A program made the position numbers and the translations under genes. Under the pieces are notes generated by a model. That model was not told the DNA's origin, did not search any database, and saw only the letters and a program-made list of their open reading frames with translations. Shown here piece after piece: positions 1-9,094 of a stretch of 64,000 nt of DNA. Origin of the DNA: an uncultured Draconibacterium sp. (lineage in GTDB: Bacteria; Bacteroidota; Bacteroidia; Bacteroidales; Prolixibacteraceae); the NCBI RefSeq assembly GCF_963675065.1, contig NZ_OY775906.1:2210001-2274000 (forward strand). The letters run 5' to 3'. Every line of letters starts with the position of its first letter. Position 1 is the first letter of the stretch.

Positions 1-312
1 TTGGATCTTTCTGAAAAAAACTCGCGCCCGGGAGGTATATTGCACGGCGGCGCCAACCTTGCAATGGGCGAAACATTGGCGGGTTTGGGCAGCATGTTAT
101 TGGTTGACATGAACGCCTACGATGTACTGGGAATTATGGTAAACGGCAATCACACGGGCGTGTTAAAAAAAGGCAAGGCGCTGGCGGTTGCAAAAATCGT
201 TCACCAGGGCAAACAAACGCATGTGTGGAATGTTGATATTTGCAATGAAGAAGGGAGATTGATTTCATCTGTACGTGTTACCAATATGATTACTGAAAAG
301 AATGACCGATAA
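1..312 (+). CDS. Hotdog-fold thioesterase, likely DHNA-CoA hydrolase (5' truncated)
   Basis: C-terminal 103 residues of a PaaI/YbgC-type hotdog thioesterase; the frame is open to the window edge, so the N-terminal 30-40 residues of the usual ~140 are probably missing. The family signature is visible: an HGG loop (residues 15-17) followed by the helix with GET (23-25). The gene overlaps menF by 11 bp and heads a run of men genes, so the likely substrate is 1,4-dihydroxy-2-naphthoyl-CoA, the step before MenA. Substrate assignment rests on context; the hotdog family alone does not fix it. The TTG at base 1 is not a credible start. Confidence 0.75.
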   Translation: MDLSEKNSRPGGILHGGANLAMGETLAGLGSMLLVDMNAYDVLGIMVNGNHTGVLKKGKALAVAKIVHQGKQTHVWNVDICNEEGRLISSVRVTNMITEKNDR

Positions 313-1426
313 CGAAAGATTAATACATCTGATCGACGAACTCGTTAACAAAAACTGCTCTTTTGCCCTCTGGTCTGTGCCCGGTGATAAAACGCTTGAG
401 TTGCTTATCTCCTGCCAGGAAGCCTTAATTTATCCCAACGAGGTAAGCCGCTTAAACGGACAGGAAGGATTTGTTTTTGCGCCTTATCACATCAGCGAAG
501 AGACACCGCTGATTCTGTTAAAACCTGATATTTACAAAACGGGGCTTGAGGAAATCCTCCAGCTCAATATGAATGATGTAAAAGTCTGCCAAAAGGAAGA
601 GACGAACTACACATCGCACTACATAATTGAAAAGGAAGAATATCTTTCCGATATTAAGCAAACAGTAAATACCATAAAAAATACGAAACTGGCAAAAGCC
701 ATTGTTTCGCGTATTATTCCGATTGACCGACAAGATGAATCATTGGGCAAATTGTACACCCAGTTATTCGAACAAACGCCAAACGCTTTTGTGTATATGG
801 TAAACCTACCAAAAGCCGGTTTGTGGATGGGAGCTACTCCCGAAATCCTGCTGAAATCGGAAGGCAAAACGATGGAAACCGTTTCGTTGGCCGGAACACA
901 GTCCCGTGTTTCGGGTACAGAATACGGATGGAGCACCAAAGATATTGAAGAGCAAGCTTTTGTTTCGCGCTATCTGGTAGATTTGTTGTATCGGTTCGAT
1001 ATTCACCGATATACCACACGCGGCCCTGAAACGCTGGAAAGTGGAAAAGTGGCGCACCTGTTTACCAGTTTTCTGTTTGCCAAAAAGAAACTGGACAACT
1101 GTTTGGGTGATTTTATTGCCGAGTTGCACCCAACGCCGGCGGTTTGTGGTTTCCCAAAATCGAAGGCCGATAAATTCATAAGTACCGTCGAAAAACACAA
1201 CCGACGTTACTACGCCGGATTTCTTGGTCCGTGGCAACTAAAAGATTCAGTAAGATTATTTGTAAATTTGCGCTGCATGGAAATTATTCCGCAAAAATAC
1301 ATGCTTTATGCTGGTGGCGGAATTACTTCCCGGTCGGTTCCCGAAGAAGAATGGGAAGAGACCAACAACAAAGCAAAAACCTTATTATCGGCAATAGAAG
1401 CTATACGACAGAATGATCTCAACTAA
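302..1426 (+). CDS. menF: Isochorismate synthase
   Basis: Converts chorismate to isochorismate, the entry step of classical menaquinone synthesis, in the cytosol. The 374-residue protein carries the chorismate-binding core: LAGT at 196-199, KDIEEQ at 213-218, ELHPTPA at 274-280, AGFLGPW near 305 and YAGGGI at 336-341. The first ~120 residues are divergent and short, as in other MenF/DhbC proteins. It overlaps the upstream thioesterase by 11 bp and menD by 14 bp, which indicates translational coupling in one operon. EntC/DhbC (siderophore) enzymes share the fold; the men neighbours decide the call. Confidence 0.93.
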   Translation: MTDNERLIHLIDELVNKNCSFALWSVPGDKTLELLISCQEALIYPNEVSRLNGQEGFVFAPYHISEETPLILLKPDIYKTGLEEILQLNMNDVKVCQKEETNYTSHYIIEKEEYLSDIKQTVNTIKNTKLAKAIVSRIIPIDRQDESLGKLYTQLFEQTPNAFVYMVNLPKAGLWMGATPEILLKSEGKTMETVSLAGTQSRVSGTEYGWSTKDIEEQAFVSRYLVDLLYRFDIHRYTTRGPETLESGKVAHLFTSFLFAKKKLDNCLGDFIAELHPTPAVCGFPKSKADKFISTVEKHNRRYYAGFLGPWQLKDSVRLFVNLRCMEIIPQKYMLYAGGGITSRSVPEEEWEETNNKAKTLLSAIEAIRQNDLN

Positions 1427-3095
1427 AAAACACGTTCAACAACTGGCAACTCTCCTTCATCAGAAGGGAATAAACGACGTGATTATTTCTCCTGGATCGC
1501 GAAACGGACCAATGATACACACATTGGTTGGTAGTGGATTATTTAATTGCCGCAACGTAGTTGACGAACGCAGTGCAGCTTATTTTGCAATGGGTTTGGC
1601 ACTGGCTCTGAAAAAACCTGTTGCTATTGTTTGCAGCTCGGGAACAGCAACACTCAATTACGCACCTGCCATTGCCGAGGCTTTTTATTTAAATATTCCG
1701 CTGATCGTTGTCACTGCCGATCGCCCGGAGTACTGGATCGACCAGCTAGAAAACCAGTGCATCAATCAGAAAGGGATTTATTCCAATTTTGTAAAAAAAG
1801 AATACAACCTCCCTCTGGAAGAATCAGAAACCGAGTTGTGGCAAGCTGCCCGCGAAATAAACGAGTGTCTTAACGCTGCTGTTTCGGGAAAACCTGCGCC
1901 GGTGCATATTAATGTTCCGCTGGAAGAACCGTTACATGATTTGCTGAATGAAAAATTACCAAATATAAAAGCGATCGATGCTAAAGAATCAGTTTTAGAC
2001 ATTGATCACGCAAGCCTGAAAAAGTTAGCTGCTGAATTGAATACAGCAAAAAAAATACTGATACTGGCCGGTCAACAAAATCCGGATTCGAAACTGGAAA
2101 AACTTTTGGCAACGTTTAGTAAAAAAACCGGTGCCGTTGTTTTAAAAGAACATCTGGCCAATCTGAATGATGAAAGTTTTTGCGGAAGTATCGATACGCT
2201 TATGGCTGCTATTCTTTCTGATGTTCCTGCAGATTTTCAACCGGATATTCTGATTACTTTTGGCGGGCATTTTGTGTCAAAAGCACTGAAACAGTTCTTA
2301 AGAAAAAACAAAGCTGGTCAACACTGGCACCTTTCTCCGGCCAACGATCATTACGATACATACCAGTCACTAACGCAAGTGGTACAAACTAATGCAAAGA
2401 CCTTTTTTTCACAATTACTCCCTGGAGTTAGCGAGAAAGAGCAGGGATATTTGCAACGTTGGCAAAACAAGGAAAAGCAGGTGAACGAACTGCGAGACAT
2501 ATACATTTCAGAAAGCCCTTTTTCTGATCAGAAAGTCATTGCAGAAATTGGCCAGGCAATTCCCGAAAATTCGGTTGTGCATTTGGGAAACAGTTCACCT
2601 GTTCGATACGCTTTAATTACTAACTGGGCAAAAAACACTACTTTTTTAAGTAATCGTGGCACTAGCGGAATCGACGGACCAATGTCAACTGCGGTAGGTT
2701 ATGCATCTGTCTCTGAAAAGATAAATACGGTGCTGATCGGCGACTTGTCGTTTTTTTACGATTCAAATGCACTTTGGAACAATTACCTTGGTGAAAATCT
2801 ACGGATCATCGTAATCAATAATGGTGGAGGGAACATTTTTGGTCTGATAAAAGGGCCGGGCGAATCACCCGCTTTCCAGCAGCATTTTTTTGCCGAAAAC
2901 AAATTTAAAGCACAAGGTATTTCCCAAACATTCGGGCTGGATTATTTAAGTGCTGAAAATGAGTCGGAATTAAAAGACTCGCTTGCTGATCTGTATTCCC
3001 CAACAAGAAAAAACCCGGTAATCCTGGAAGTTTTCACAGATGCTGAGGTGAATACAAAAACATTCCGGGGCCTTTTTAAGTTTGTAAAACAATAA
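1413..3095 (+). CDS. menD: SEPHCHC synthase
   Basis: Thiamine-diphosphate enzyme that adds decarboxylated 2-oxoglutarate to isochorismate. The 560-residue length is normal for MenD. SPGSRN at 26-31 and a GTA(T)LNYAPAI segment near 72-82 form the N-terminal Pyr domain. The C-terminal PP domain carries the metal/ThDP motif GDLSFFYD..N..NNGGGNIF around 442-475. The ATG lies inside the end of menF. The next gene, menB, follows after 12 bp. Confidence 0.96.
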   Translation: MISTKKHVQQLATLLHQKGINDVIISPGSRNGPMIHTLVGSGLFNCRNVVDERSAAYFAMGLALALKKPVAIVCSSGTATLNYAPAIAEAFYLNIPLIVVTADRPEYWIDQLENQCINQKGIYSNFVKKEYNLPLEESETELWQAAREINECLNAAVSGKPAPVHINVPLEEPLHDLLNEKLPNIKAIDAKESVLDIDHASLKKLAAELNTAKKILILAGQQNPDSKLEKLLATFSKKTGAVVLKEHLANLNDESFCGSIDTLMAAILSDVPADFQPDILITFGGHFVSKALKQFLRKNKAGQHWHLSPANDHYDTYQSLTQVVQTNAKTFFSQLLPGVSEKEQGYLQRWQNKEKQVNELRDIYISESPFSDQKVIAEIGQAIPENSVVHLGNSSPVRYALITNWAKNTTFLSNRGTSGIDGPMSTAVGYASVSEKINTVLIGDLSFFYDSNALWNNYLGENLRIIVINNGGGNIFGLIKGPGESPAFQQHFFAENKFKAQGISQTFGLDYLSAENESELKDSLADLYSPTRKNPVILEVFTDAEVNTKTFRGLFKFVKQ

Positions 3096-3107
3096 AAACA
3101 ACATACA

Positions 3108-3932
3108 ATGAGTACAAAAAGACAATGGGAAACCATTAAAGAATACGAGGATATCTTTTTCGATTATTACGATGGAATTGGCAAAATCACCATCAACCGC
3201 GAGCAGGTGCGCAACGCATTCCGTCCAACTACGGTAAACAACATTAGCGATGCACTCCACCTTTGCCGCGAAGACAACCGCATTAATGTAATTGTACTGA
3301 CAGGTGCCGGCGATAAGGCTTTTTGCTCGGGTGGCGACCAGAATGTTAAAGGTACCGGTGGTTACATCGATGAGAACGGTATCCCAAGATTGAACATCCT
3401 TGAAGTGCAAAAACAAATTCGCAGCATGCCCAAACCTGTAATTGCAATGGTGAATGGTTATGCCATTGGCGGTGGTCACGTATTGCACGTGGTTTGCGAT
3501 ATCAGTATTGCCAGCGAGAATGCCATTTTTGGCCAGACCGGCCCAAAAGTGGGTAGCTTCGATGCGGGATTAGGATCGTCTTACCTTGCAAGTGTTGTGG
3601 GGCAAAAGAAAGCCCGCGAAATTTGGTTTATGTGCCGTCAGTACTCGGCTGCCGAGGCGCTTGAAATGGGATTGGTAAACAAAGTTGTTCCGCTCGAGCG
3701 GTTGGAAGACGAAGTAGTTGCCTGGGCACAAAAAATGCAGGAACACAGTCCGCTGGCCTTGCGCATGCTAAAACTTGGATTGAATGCCGAACTTGATGGG
3801 CAGATTGGAATTCAGGAGTTTGCAGGAAACGCAACATTGTTGTACTACCTCACAGAGGAAGCACAGGAAGGAAAACATGCTTTTCTAGAAAAACGTAAAC
3901 CTGACTTTAAAAAATACCCAAAATTCCCATAA
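3108..3932 (+). CDS. menB: 1,4-dihydroxy-2-naphthoyl-CoA synthase
   Basis: Crotonase-fold enzyme that closes the second ring of the naphthoquinone (o-succinylbenzoyl-CoA to DHNA-CoA). Visible motifs are CSGGDQ at 73-78, the oxyanion-hole stretch NGYAIGGGH at 116-124 and QTGPKVGSFD at 143-152. QTG (Gly rather than Asp) marks the bicarbonate-dependent type I MenB, as in E. coli; this last point is family knowledge applied to the visible residue. It is the last gene before a repeat-filled 117-bp gap in the operon. Confidence 0.96.
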   Translation: MSTKRQWETIKEYEDIFFDYYDGIGKITINREQVRNAFRPTTVNNISDALHLCREDNRINVIVLTGAGDKAFCSGGDQNVKGTGGYIDENGIPRLNILEVQKQIRSMPKPVIAMVNGYAIGGGHVLHVVCDISIASENAIFGQTGPKVGSFDAGLGSSYLASVVGQKKAREIWFMCRQYSAAEALEMGLVNKVVPLERLEDEVVAWAQKMQEHSPLALRMLKLGLNAELDGQIGIQEFAGNATLLYYLTEEAQEGKHAFLEKRKPDFKKYPKFP

Positions 3933-4049
3933 TTAGTCGCGAGATACGAGACCCTAGTTACGAGTTGAGCGAAGCGAAATCCCGACCGCAGCGTCGGGGT
4001 ATCCAATATCCAGAATCAAATATCCAGAATCTAGCATCCAAAATCAAGT
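3933..4049 (+). repeat. Dispersed degenerate repeat between menB and menA
   Basis: The gap is filled by word-like repeated DNA: a GCGAGATACGAG.. / TTACGAGTTG part, GAGCGAAGCGAAAT, a CCGACCGCAGCGTCGGGG palindrome, and TCCA(A/G)AATC(A/T)A units repeated four times. Read on the minus strand it matches the repeat cluster near 51280-51420 (GGATACCCCGACGCT...CGGGATT followed by GATGCTGGATTCT words). No credible gene lies here. It interrupts an operon that otherwise has overlaps or gaps of about 12 bp. Confidence 0.75.
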
Positions 4050-4955
4050 ATGGCAACAGCAAAAAGTTGGGTAAAAGCATCACGGTTACGCACCCTGCCA
4101 CTGGCATTATCGGGCATTCTTATGGGCTCGGCACTGGCAGCATTTTGGCATGGGTTTAACTGGCTTATTTTTATTCTTGCAATGCTAACTGCTACGCTGA
4201 TACAAGTGTTTTCGAACTTTGCCAACGATTACGGCGATTTTCAAAAAGGGACCGACAATCATCAGCGTTTGGGACCAACACGAACAATGCAGGGCGGAGA
4301 GATCACCATCAAAGAAATGAAATCCGGGATGTTTATTGTTGCCGGTTTAAGCTTTCTTTTGGGAATTATTTTAGTTTTTTTAGGAACCTGGCACCATAGT
4401 CCTACTGCATTTTTTGTATATATCGGGCTGGGAATTCTGGCACTTTTAGCCGCTTATTTCTATACCGCCGGCAAACGATCGTACGGTTATATTGGTCTGG
4501 GCGATTTGTTTGTATTTCTTTTTTTCGGCTTGCTGCCTGTAATAGGTGTTTTTTACCTGCACAACAATACTATTGAAACCGCTGTTTGGCTGCCGGCCAT
4601 TAGTATGGGTTTATTCAGCACCGGCGTGTTGAACCTGAACAATACCCGCGATATTAAAAACGATAAACAGTCAGGAAAAATTACTATCGCCGTAAAACTT
4701 GGGCCACTTAAAAGCAGGATCTATCATACTTCATTAATTTTATTGGCTTGGATTGCACTGATCATTTTTACAGTTCAGCAACAAAAAGCAGCGTGGCAAT
4801 GGTTATTTCTGTTGGTATTGCCGGTTTCAATTATCGACCTTGTAAAAATATTCCGCATAAAAGACAGTCGTCAGCTTGATCCCTTTTTAAAACGGCTGGC
4901 ATTACAAACTCTGGCATTAACTTTACTGTTCTCGCTTGGATTGATATTATCATGA
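4050..4955 (+). CDS. menA: 1,4-dihydroxy-2-naphthoate polyprenyltransferase
   Basis: UbiA-family integral membrane prenyltransferase that attaches the isoprenoid tail to DHNA, giving demethylmenaquinone. The 301-residue protein has about eight hydrophobic segments. The first aspartate-rich motif is NDYGDFQKGTD at 59-69; the second is NLNNTRDIKNDKQSGK near 195-210. Its stop overlaps the menC start (ATGA). The methyltransferase MenG/UbiE that finishes the quinone is not in this window. Confidence 0.95.
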   Translation: MATAKSWVKASRLRTLPLALSGILMGSALAAFWHGFNWLIFILAMLTATLIQVFSNFANDYGDFQKGTDNHQRLGPTRTMQGGEITIKEMKSGMFIVAGLSFLLGIILVFLGTWHHSPTAFFVYIGLGILALLAAYFYTAGKRSYGYIGLGDLFVFLFFGLLPVIGVFYLHNNTIETAVWLPAISMGLFSTGVLNLNNTRDIKNDKQSGKITIAVKLGPLKSRIYHTSLILLAWIALIIFTVQQQKAAWQWLFLLVLPVSIIDLVKIFRIKDSRQLDPFLKRLALQTLALTLLFSLGLILS

Positions 4956-5980
4956 TAAAAGCACGCTACCAAAAATATGAGTTGCATTTTAAGCAACCTG
5001 CCGGCACATCGCGCGGGGTGTTAAAAGCACGTACGGTTTGGTATCTGTTTTTGGAAGAGAAAGGTGTTACCGGGATTGGGGAATGTGCACCTCTACAGGG
5101 ATTGAGTTTTGAAACGCCTGAACAAGTTGAAGAACAGTTGGAAAACATATGTAACAATCCTGAGCCTTTCATCAATAATATTGGCTTACTGCAAGTTCTT
5201 CCGTCCTTAAAATTTGCGTTGGAATCAGCTTTGCTGGATTTAAAAAACGGCGGAAAAAGAGAACCATTTCCATCAGCATTCACAAGCGGAGAAGTAGGTA
5301 TTCCTATAAACGGACTGATTTGGATGAACGAAATAGAAAACATGCAAGACCAGATAGAAGATAAACTGGCAGCCGGTTTTCGATGTATAAAACTAAAGAT
5401 CGGAGCGAAAGACTTTGAGCAGGAACTGAAACTACTTAAAGCTGTACGCGAGCGTTTCTCCAGCGATGAAATTATTCTAAGAGTAGATGCCAACGGAGCT
5501 TTTGATACTCATTCTGCTTCAGACAAACTTAAACGCCTTGCCGGGTTACAACTTCATTCCATAGAACAACCCATCCCAGCAGCACAATGGGACGAAATGG
5601 CAGAATTGTGCAAAACCACTCCCCTGCCCATTGCGTTAGATGAAGAACTGATCGGCATCAACAAACGAGAGGAAAAGATAAAACTGCTGGATACGATACA
5701 ACCACAATACCTGGTGTTAAAACCAAGTTTGCATGGCGGAATTTCGGGTTGCGACGAGTGGATAAAACTTGCCAGCGAACGTTCTATCGGTTGGTGGATC
5801 ACTTCTTACCTCGAGTCGAATATTGGGCTAAATGTCATTGCACAGTGGGCATTTACAAAAGACAGCAAAATGCATCAGGGACTGGGAACCGGTCAGCTTT
5901 TTACCAATAACATTGATTCACCACTTGAAATTCGTGGTGAGAAATTGTGGTTTAACACCACAAAATCATTTGAAATGTGA
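4952..5980 (+). CDS. menC: o-Succinylbenzoate synthase
   Basis: Enolase-superfamily dehydratase making o-succinylbenzoate from SHCHC. All expected active-site residues are visible: the KxK pair K147/K149, metal ligands D179, E205 and D230, and the second base K257 in VLKPS. Length 342 is normal. It overlaps menA by 4 bp and menE by 1-4 bp. Confidence 0.94.
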   Translation: MIKARYQKYELHFKQPAGTSRGVLKARTVWYLFLEEKGVTGIGECAPLQGLSFETPEQVEEQLENICNNPEPFINNIGLLQVLPSLKFALESALLDLKNGGKREPFPSAFTSGEVGIPINGLIWMNEIENMQDQIEDKLAAGFRCIKLKIGAKDFEQELKLLKAVRERFSSDEIILRVDANGAFDTHSASDKLKRLAGLQLHSIEQPIPAAQWDEMAELCKTTPLPIALDEELIGINKREEKIKLLDTIQPQYLVLKPSLHGGISGCDEWIKLASERSIGWWITSYLESNIGLNVIAQWAFTKDSKMHQGLGTGQLFTNNIDSPLEIRGEKLWFNTTKSFEM

Positions 5981-7029
5981 TGGAGCTTTTTCCTGCACAT
6001 ATCACTATAAAAGGGCAATCGGAAGACATAAAAGAGTTGCTTCAACAAAAACCTAATAGCGAGTGGGAACAAAGCTGGTTGGAATTTTTGGAAGAATGGT
6101 ACAATACAAATGATTATATAGAAGTACAAACTTCGGGTAGCACCGGAACGCCAAAAACTATTTCACTAAAAAAGGATTTTGTGGCGGCCAGTGCCCTGCG
6201 CACCATTCGCTTTTTTGATTTACAGGAAGGCGACCGCGTATTGCATTGTCTGCATAGTCGTTACATTGCCGGAAAATTGATGACAGTGCGGGCACTTATT
6301 GGGAAACTCGATTTACAGCTTGTTGATCCGGCATCCGATTTTAAAAACTTACCAGATGATAAGCCCATAAAATTTACTGCGATGGTTATTAACCAGGTAA
6401 CAAAATACATGGCTCTGCCTGCGCAAAACATAGACAACCTGTTGATCGGCGGCTCTGCAATTCCGAAACCTTTGGAAGAGCAACTTCAACAAATTTCAAC
6501 ACCATGTTATTCGAGTTACGCCATGACCGAAACAGCAACTCACATTGCCCTGCAGAAATTAAATGGTAGCGACAAAACCGGAAGTTACCAATGTCTCGAT
6601 GACATTTCCGTTGAACTGGATGAACGCGGCTGCATTCGCATTCTGATGCCGGGACTTGAAAACAGAGCTATTCAAACCAATGATCTGGGCGAATTAGGAG
6701 ATAGTCATCATTTTAAAGTTCTGGGACGCATCGACAATGTCATCATTTCCGGGGGTATCAAATTTCTGCCCGAACAGATTGAAGAGAAATTGGCAAAAGA
6801 AATGCCCCTACCCTATGCCATTGGTTCAGTTCCGGACGAACATCTTGGCGAGAAAATAATTCTGCTAATTGAAGGAAAGGCTGATGATGAAGTTAAAACC
6901 ACCATTGCAACCCATTGCACCAAATTACTTTCAAAATATGAGCGGCCAAAAGAAATCCGCTTTATCGAAAAACTTCCACGCACTGCAAATGGCAAGATCG
7001 ACAGGAAACGTTTAAAGAGCACTGAATAA
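5980..7029 (+). CDS. menE: o-Succinylbenzoate-CoA ligase (short form)
   Basis: Adenylate-forming ligase that activates o-succinylbenzoate to its CoA ester for MenB. The P-loop QTSGSTGTPK lies near 48-57; YAMTETATH, the hinge GRIDNVIISGG and the catalytic-lysine motif LPRTANGKIDRK near the C-terminus are all present. At 349 residues it is about 100 shorter than E. coli MenE, with the N-terminal subdomain reduced; this compact form is common in Bacteroidota as far as I know. I chose ATG 5980 (stop/start overlap TGATG with menC); an in-frame GTG at 5977 is the alternative. It is the last gene of the men operon. Confidence 0.92.
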   Translation: MELFPAHITIKGQSEDIKELLQQKPNSEWEQSWLEFLEEWYNTNDYIEVQTSGSTGTPKTISLKKDFVAASALRTIRFFDLQEGDRVLHCLHSRYIAGKLMTVRALIGKLDLQLVDPASDFKNLPDDKPIKFTAMVINQVTKYMALPAQNIDNLLIGGSAIPKPLEEQLQQISTPCYSSYAMTETATHIALQKLNGSDKTGSYQCLDDISVELDERGCIRILMPGLENRAIQTNDLGELGDSHHFKVLGRIDNVIISGGIKFLPEQIEEKLAKEMPLPYAIGSVPDEHLGEKIILLIEGKADDEVKTTIATHCTKLLSKYERPKEIRFIEKLPRTANGKIDRKRLKSTE

Positions 7030-7149
7030 ACACATTAGACCTCGTTTTAAACAAACACAAAAAACAAAACATAATTTTTTCCCTTTTTTTTTGCAAACAT
7101 TGTAACAAATTCAACTTTTTAGGTTCAAAGGGGAAATTACCTGAACGGA

Positions 7150-7647
7150 ATGAGTAGCAGAGCGCACAAAATACAATTTGAAGAGCTATATCAACAATAC
7201 CACCCGATGGTACTGCAAATGTGCCGCGGATATATGAAAGGCCACGAAGAACCGGCAAAAGATCTGGCGCAGGAAGTATTTATAAACGTATGGAATGCCC
7301 TCCCTAACTTTAAAGGTATTTCTTCGCACAAAACATGGATCTATCGAATTACGGTAAACTCTTGCCTGAATTATCTGCGGAACAAAAAAGACCAGGCAAA
7401 TATTCCGATTGAAACGATTGAGCAAAAACACACCGACGATTCGCAGCCACTTGAAACGGAAATCGCAAAGCTGTATGCAGCAATTGGGCGTTTAGCAGAA
7501 ATCGACAGGCTAATCATCATGATGGTGTTAAACGAGACCGACTATGACGAGATTGCACAGGTAATGGGTCTAAGCTCCGGAAATTTACGTGTGCGAATTC
7601 ACAGAATTAAAAAGAACCTGAAAAACGATTTGAACAATGCAAACTGA
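7150..7647 (+). CDS. ECF-type RNA polymerase sigma factor
   Basis: A 165-residue sigma-70 family protein with region 2 (about 10-75: FEELYQQYHPMV..., DLAQEVFINVW, TWIYRITVN) and region 4 (about 110-160: YDEIAQVMGLSSGNLRVRIHRIKK). The last 11 bp overlap the following membrane-protein gene, an arrangement typical of a sigma factor and its membrane regulator. The signal it responds to cannot be read from the sequence. The 120-bp gap after menE contains no clear promoter. Confidence 0.92.
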   Translation: MSSRAHKIQFEELYQQYHPMVLQMCRGYMKGHEEPAKDLAQEVFINVWNALPNFKGISSHKTWIYRITVNSCLNYLRNKKDQANIPIETIEQKHTDDSQPLETEIAKLYAAIGRLAEIDRLIIMMVLNETDYDEIAQVMGLSSGNLRVRIHRIKKNLKNDLNNAN

Positions 7648-8230
7648 ATTTAACGACATAAAACAACTGTGGAAGCAGGATAAAACTTCGGCAAAAGATA
7701 GTCCCGGTTCATCAGCCATTATAAAACTGGCCGATCAGAAAAAGCGAAGTACCACAAGAACACAACTGGCAAATATTACCGTTTTGGTGGTGGTCGTTCT
7801 TGCATTACTGGCCTACTTCGTGTTTGTAGCCAAATTTCAATTCACACTAAGCAGATTTGGAGCCCTATTAATGTGCGGAAGTATTGTACTCCGGATTGGG
7901 ATAGAACTGGCCAGTATTTTTTATGCGAAACGTATTGATTTAAGCGAAGCCGCATTAAAAAGCAACACCTCAATTCTAAGCTTTTACAACTTCCGAAAGA
8001 AGATCCACGGAACGGTAACTATTGCCATTATTACCCTTTACAGTGTTGGATTTTACATGCTCACTCCCGAGTTCAGTCACTGGTTCCCCATGTGGTTACT
8101 TATCCTTATCGACCTTTCATATATTCTGGCTGCGGTAATTTTCAGCTATTTCATTCGCTCTGCAATTCGGCGCGAAATGAAAGCACTGAACGAAATAAAA
8201 AGATTACGGGAAGACTTGCTGGAACAATAA
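7637..8230 (+). CDS. Membrane protein, candidate anti-sigma partner
   Basis: A 197-residue protein with a charged ~48-residue N-terminus (MQTEFNDIKQLWKQDK...) and four predicted membrane segments (about 49-70, 75-95, 125-145, 150-172), ending in a basic/acidic cytosolic helix. I recognise no named family. Overlap with the ECF sigma gene and a soluble N-terminal region before the first membrane helix suggest a regulator of that sigma factor. This is inference: no zinc-binding anti-sigma motif (HxxxCxxC) is present. Confidence 0.6.
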   Translation: MQTEFNDIKQLWKQDKTSAKDSPGSSAIIKLADQKKRSTTRTQLANITVLVVVVLALLAYFVFVAKFQFTLSRFGALLMCGSIVLRIGIELASIFYAKRIDLSEAALKSNTSILSFYNFRKKIHGTVTIAIITLYSVGFYMLTPEFSHWFPMWLLILIDLSYILAAVIFSYFIRSAIRREMKALNEIKRLREDLLEQ

Positions 8231-8325
8231 ACAAACCATCATAAAAACAAGCTAATGACCTCGTTGAAATCGATGGCAGAACAAAACGTATGCATTTTTC
8301 ACAACAAAATTTAAACATAAACAAC

Positions 8326-8922
8326 ATGGTGACAAAGACACAACTCAACACGCTACGAGCCGATGTAGGCGCAAAAGCAAAAAACGGAATCGACTTTATT
8401 CTTGCAGCAACAATTATATGGATCATGATTGCCGTAATTTGGATGCTCCCCTTTTCGGCTTACGACCGAAGTGTATTTACTTTTATAATTGGGGGTTTGC
8501 TTCTGCCATTTGCATTGGGCTTTTCGAAACTGCTAAAAACTAGCTGGAAAATTCCGGACAATCCTTTGCAACCGCTTGGCTTGTGGTTAAACTTCTCACA
8601 ATTATTTTATTTCCCGTTTCTGATATTTGTTTTGCTAAAACATCCAGATTATTTCCTGATGACCTACGCCATTATTACCGGGGCACACTTTTTCCCGTAT
8701 TCCTGGTATTACAACAACAAGGCGTATGCAATTATGGCGGGCACTATATCCGCAGGCAGTTTGCTGCTGGCTCTATACTTGTCTCCCTCGGATTTTTACA
8801 TCGCAGGATTTTTTATGGCATTTTGCCTGCTTATTCTTGCCATTTGGAACTTTACGATCTATCAGAAACGCAAGTTGGCTGAACAGGAAACGACCTCTGA
8901 ACGCATGCGGTGTAAACCATAA
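8326..8922 (+). CDS. DUF7010-like integral membrane protein
   Basis: A 198-residue hydrophobic protein with about six membrane segments and a NxxQLFYFP...PHxxPYSWYYNN-like centre. I tentatively place it in the DUF7010 group; function is unknown. ATG 8326 is preferred over the in-frame ATG at 8290 because it follows an A-rich stretch and removes a polar 12-residue extension. It lies about 95 bp after the sigma/membrane pair on the same strand, so co-transcription is possible. Confidence 0.6.
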   Translation: MVTKTQLNTLRADVGAKAKNGIDFILAATIIWIMIAVIWMLPFSAYDRSVFTFIIGGLLLPFALGFSKLLKTSWKIPDNPLQPLGLWLNFSQLFYFPFLIFVLLKHPDYFLMTYAIITGAHFFPYSWYYNNKAYAIMAGTISAGSLLLALYLSPSDFYIAGFFMAFCLLILAIWNFTIYQKRKLAEQETTSERMRCKP

Positions 8923-9050
8923 ATAAAATCCTTGAAATTGACTATCCCCTTTGCAAATCCAGGGGCAATTATTAGATTAAACGAATCTTAGGATATAAAG
9001 AATACCGGTATAATAACATTCTAAATAAAAACGCTGAACAAAATTTTTCT

Positions 9051-9058
9051 TAGATTTG
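9051..9058 (+). promoter_or_regulatory. Bacteroidota -7 box upstream of zupT-like gene
   Basis: TAGATTTG matches TANNTTTG exactly, 36 bp before the ATG of the ZIP transporter. No clear -33 TTTG was seen at the normal 19-21 bp spacing. Confidence 0.4.
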
Positions 9059-9094
9059 TTTTAGCCTATTCGATAAAAAACAAAAATCAATTTC

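Noticed and set aside
5977..5979. GTG at 5977 as the menE start
   Set aside because: The next codon is ATG at 5980, which forms the common TGATG stop-start overlap with menC.
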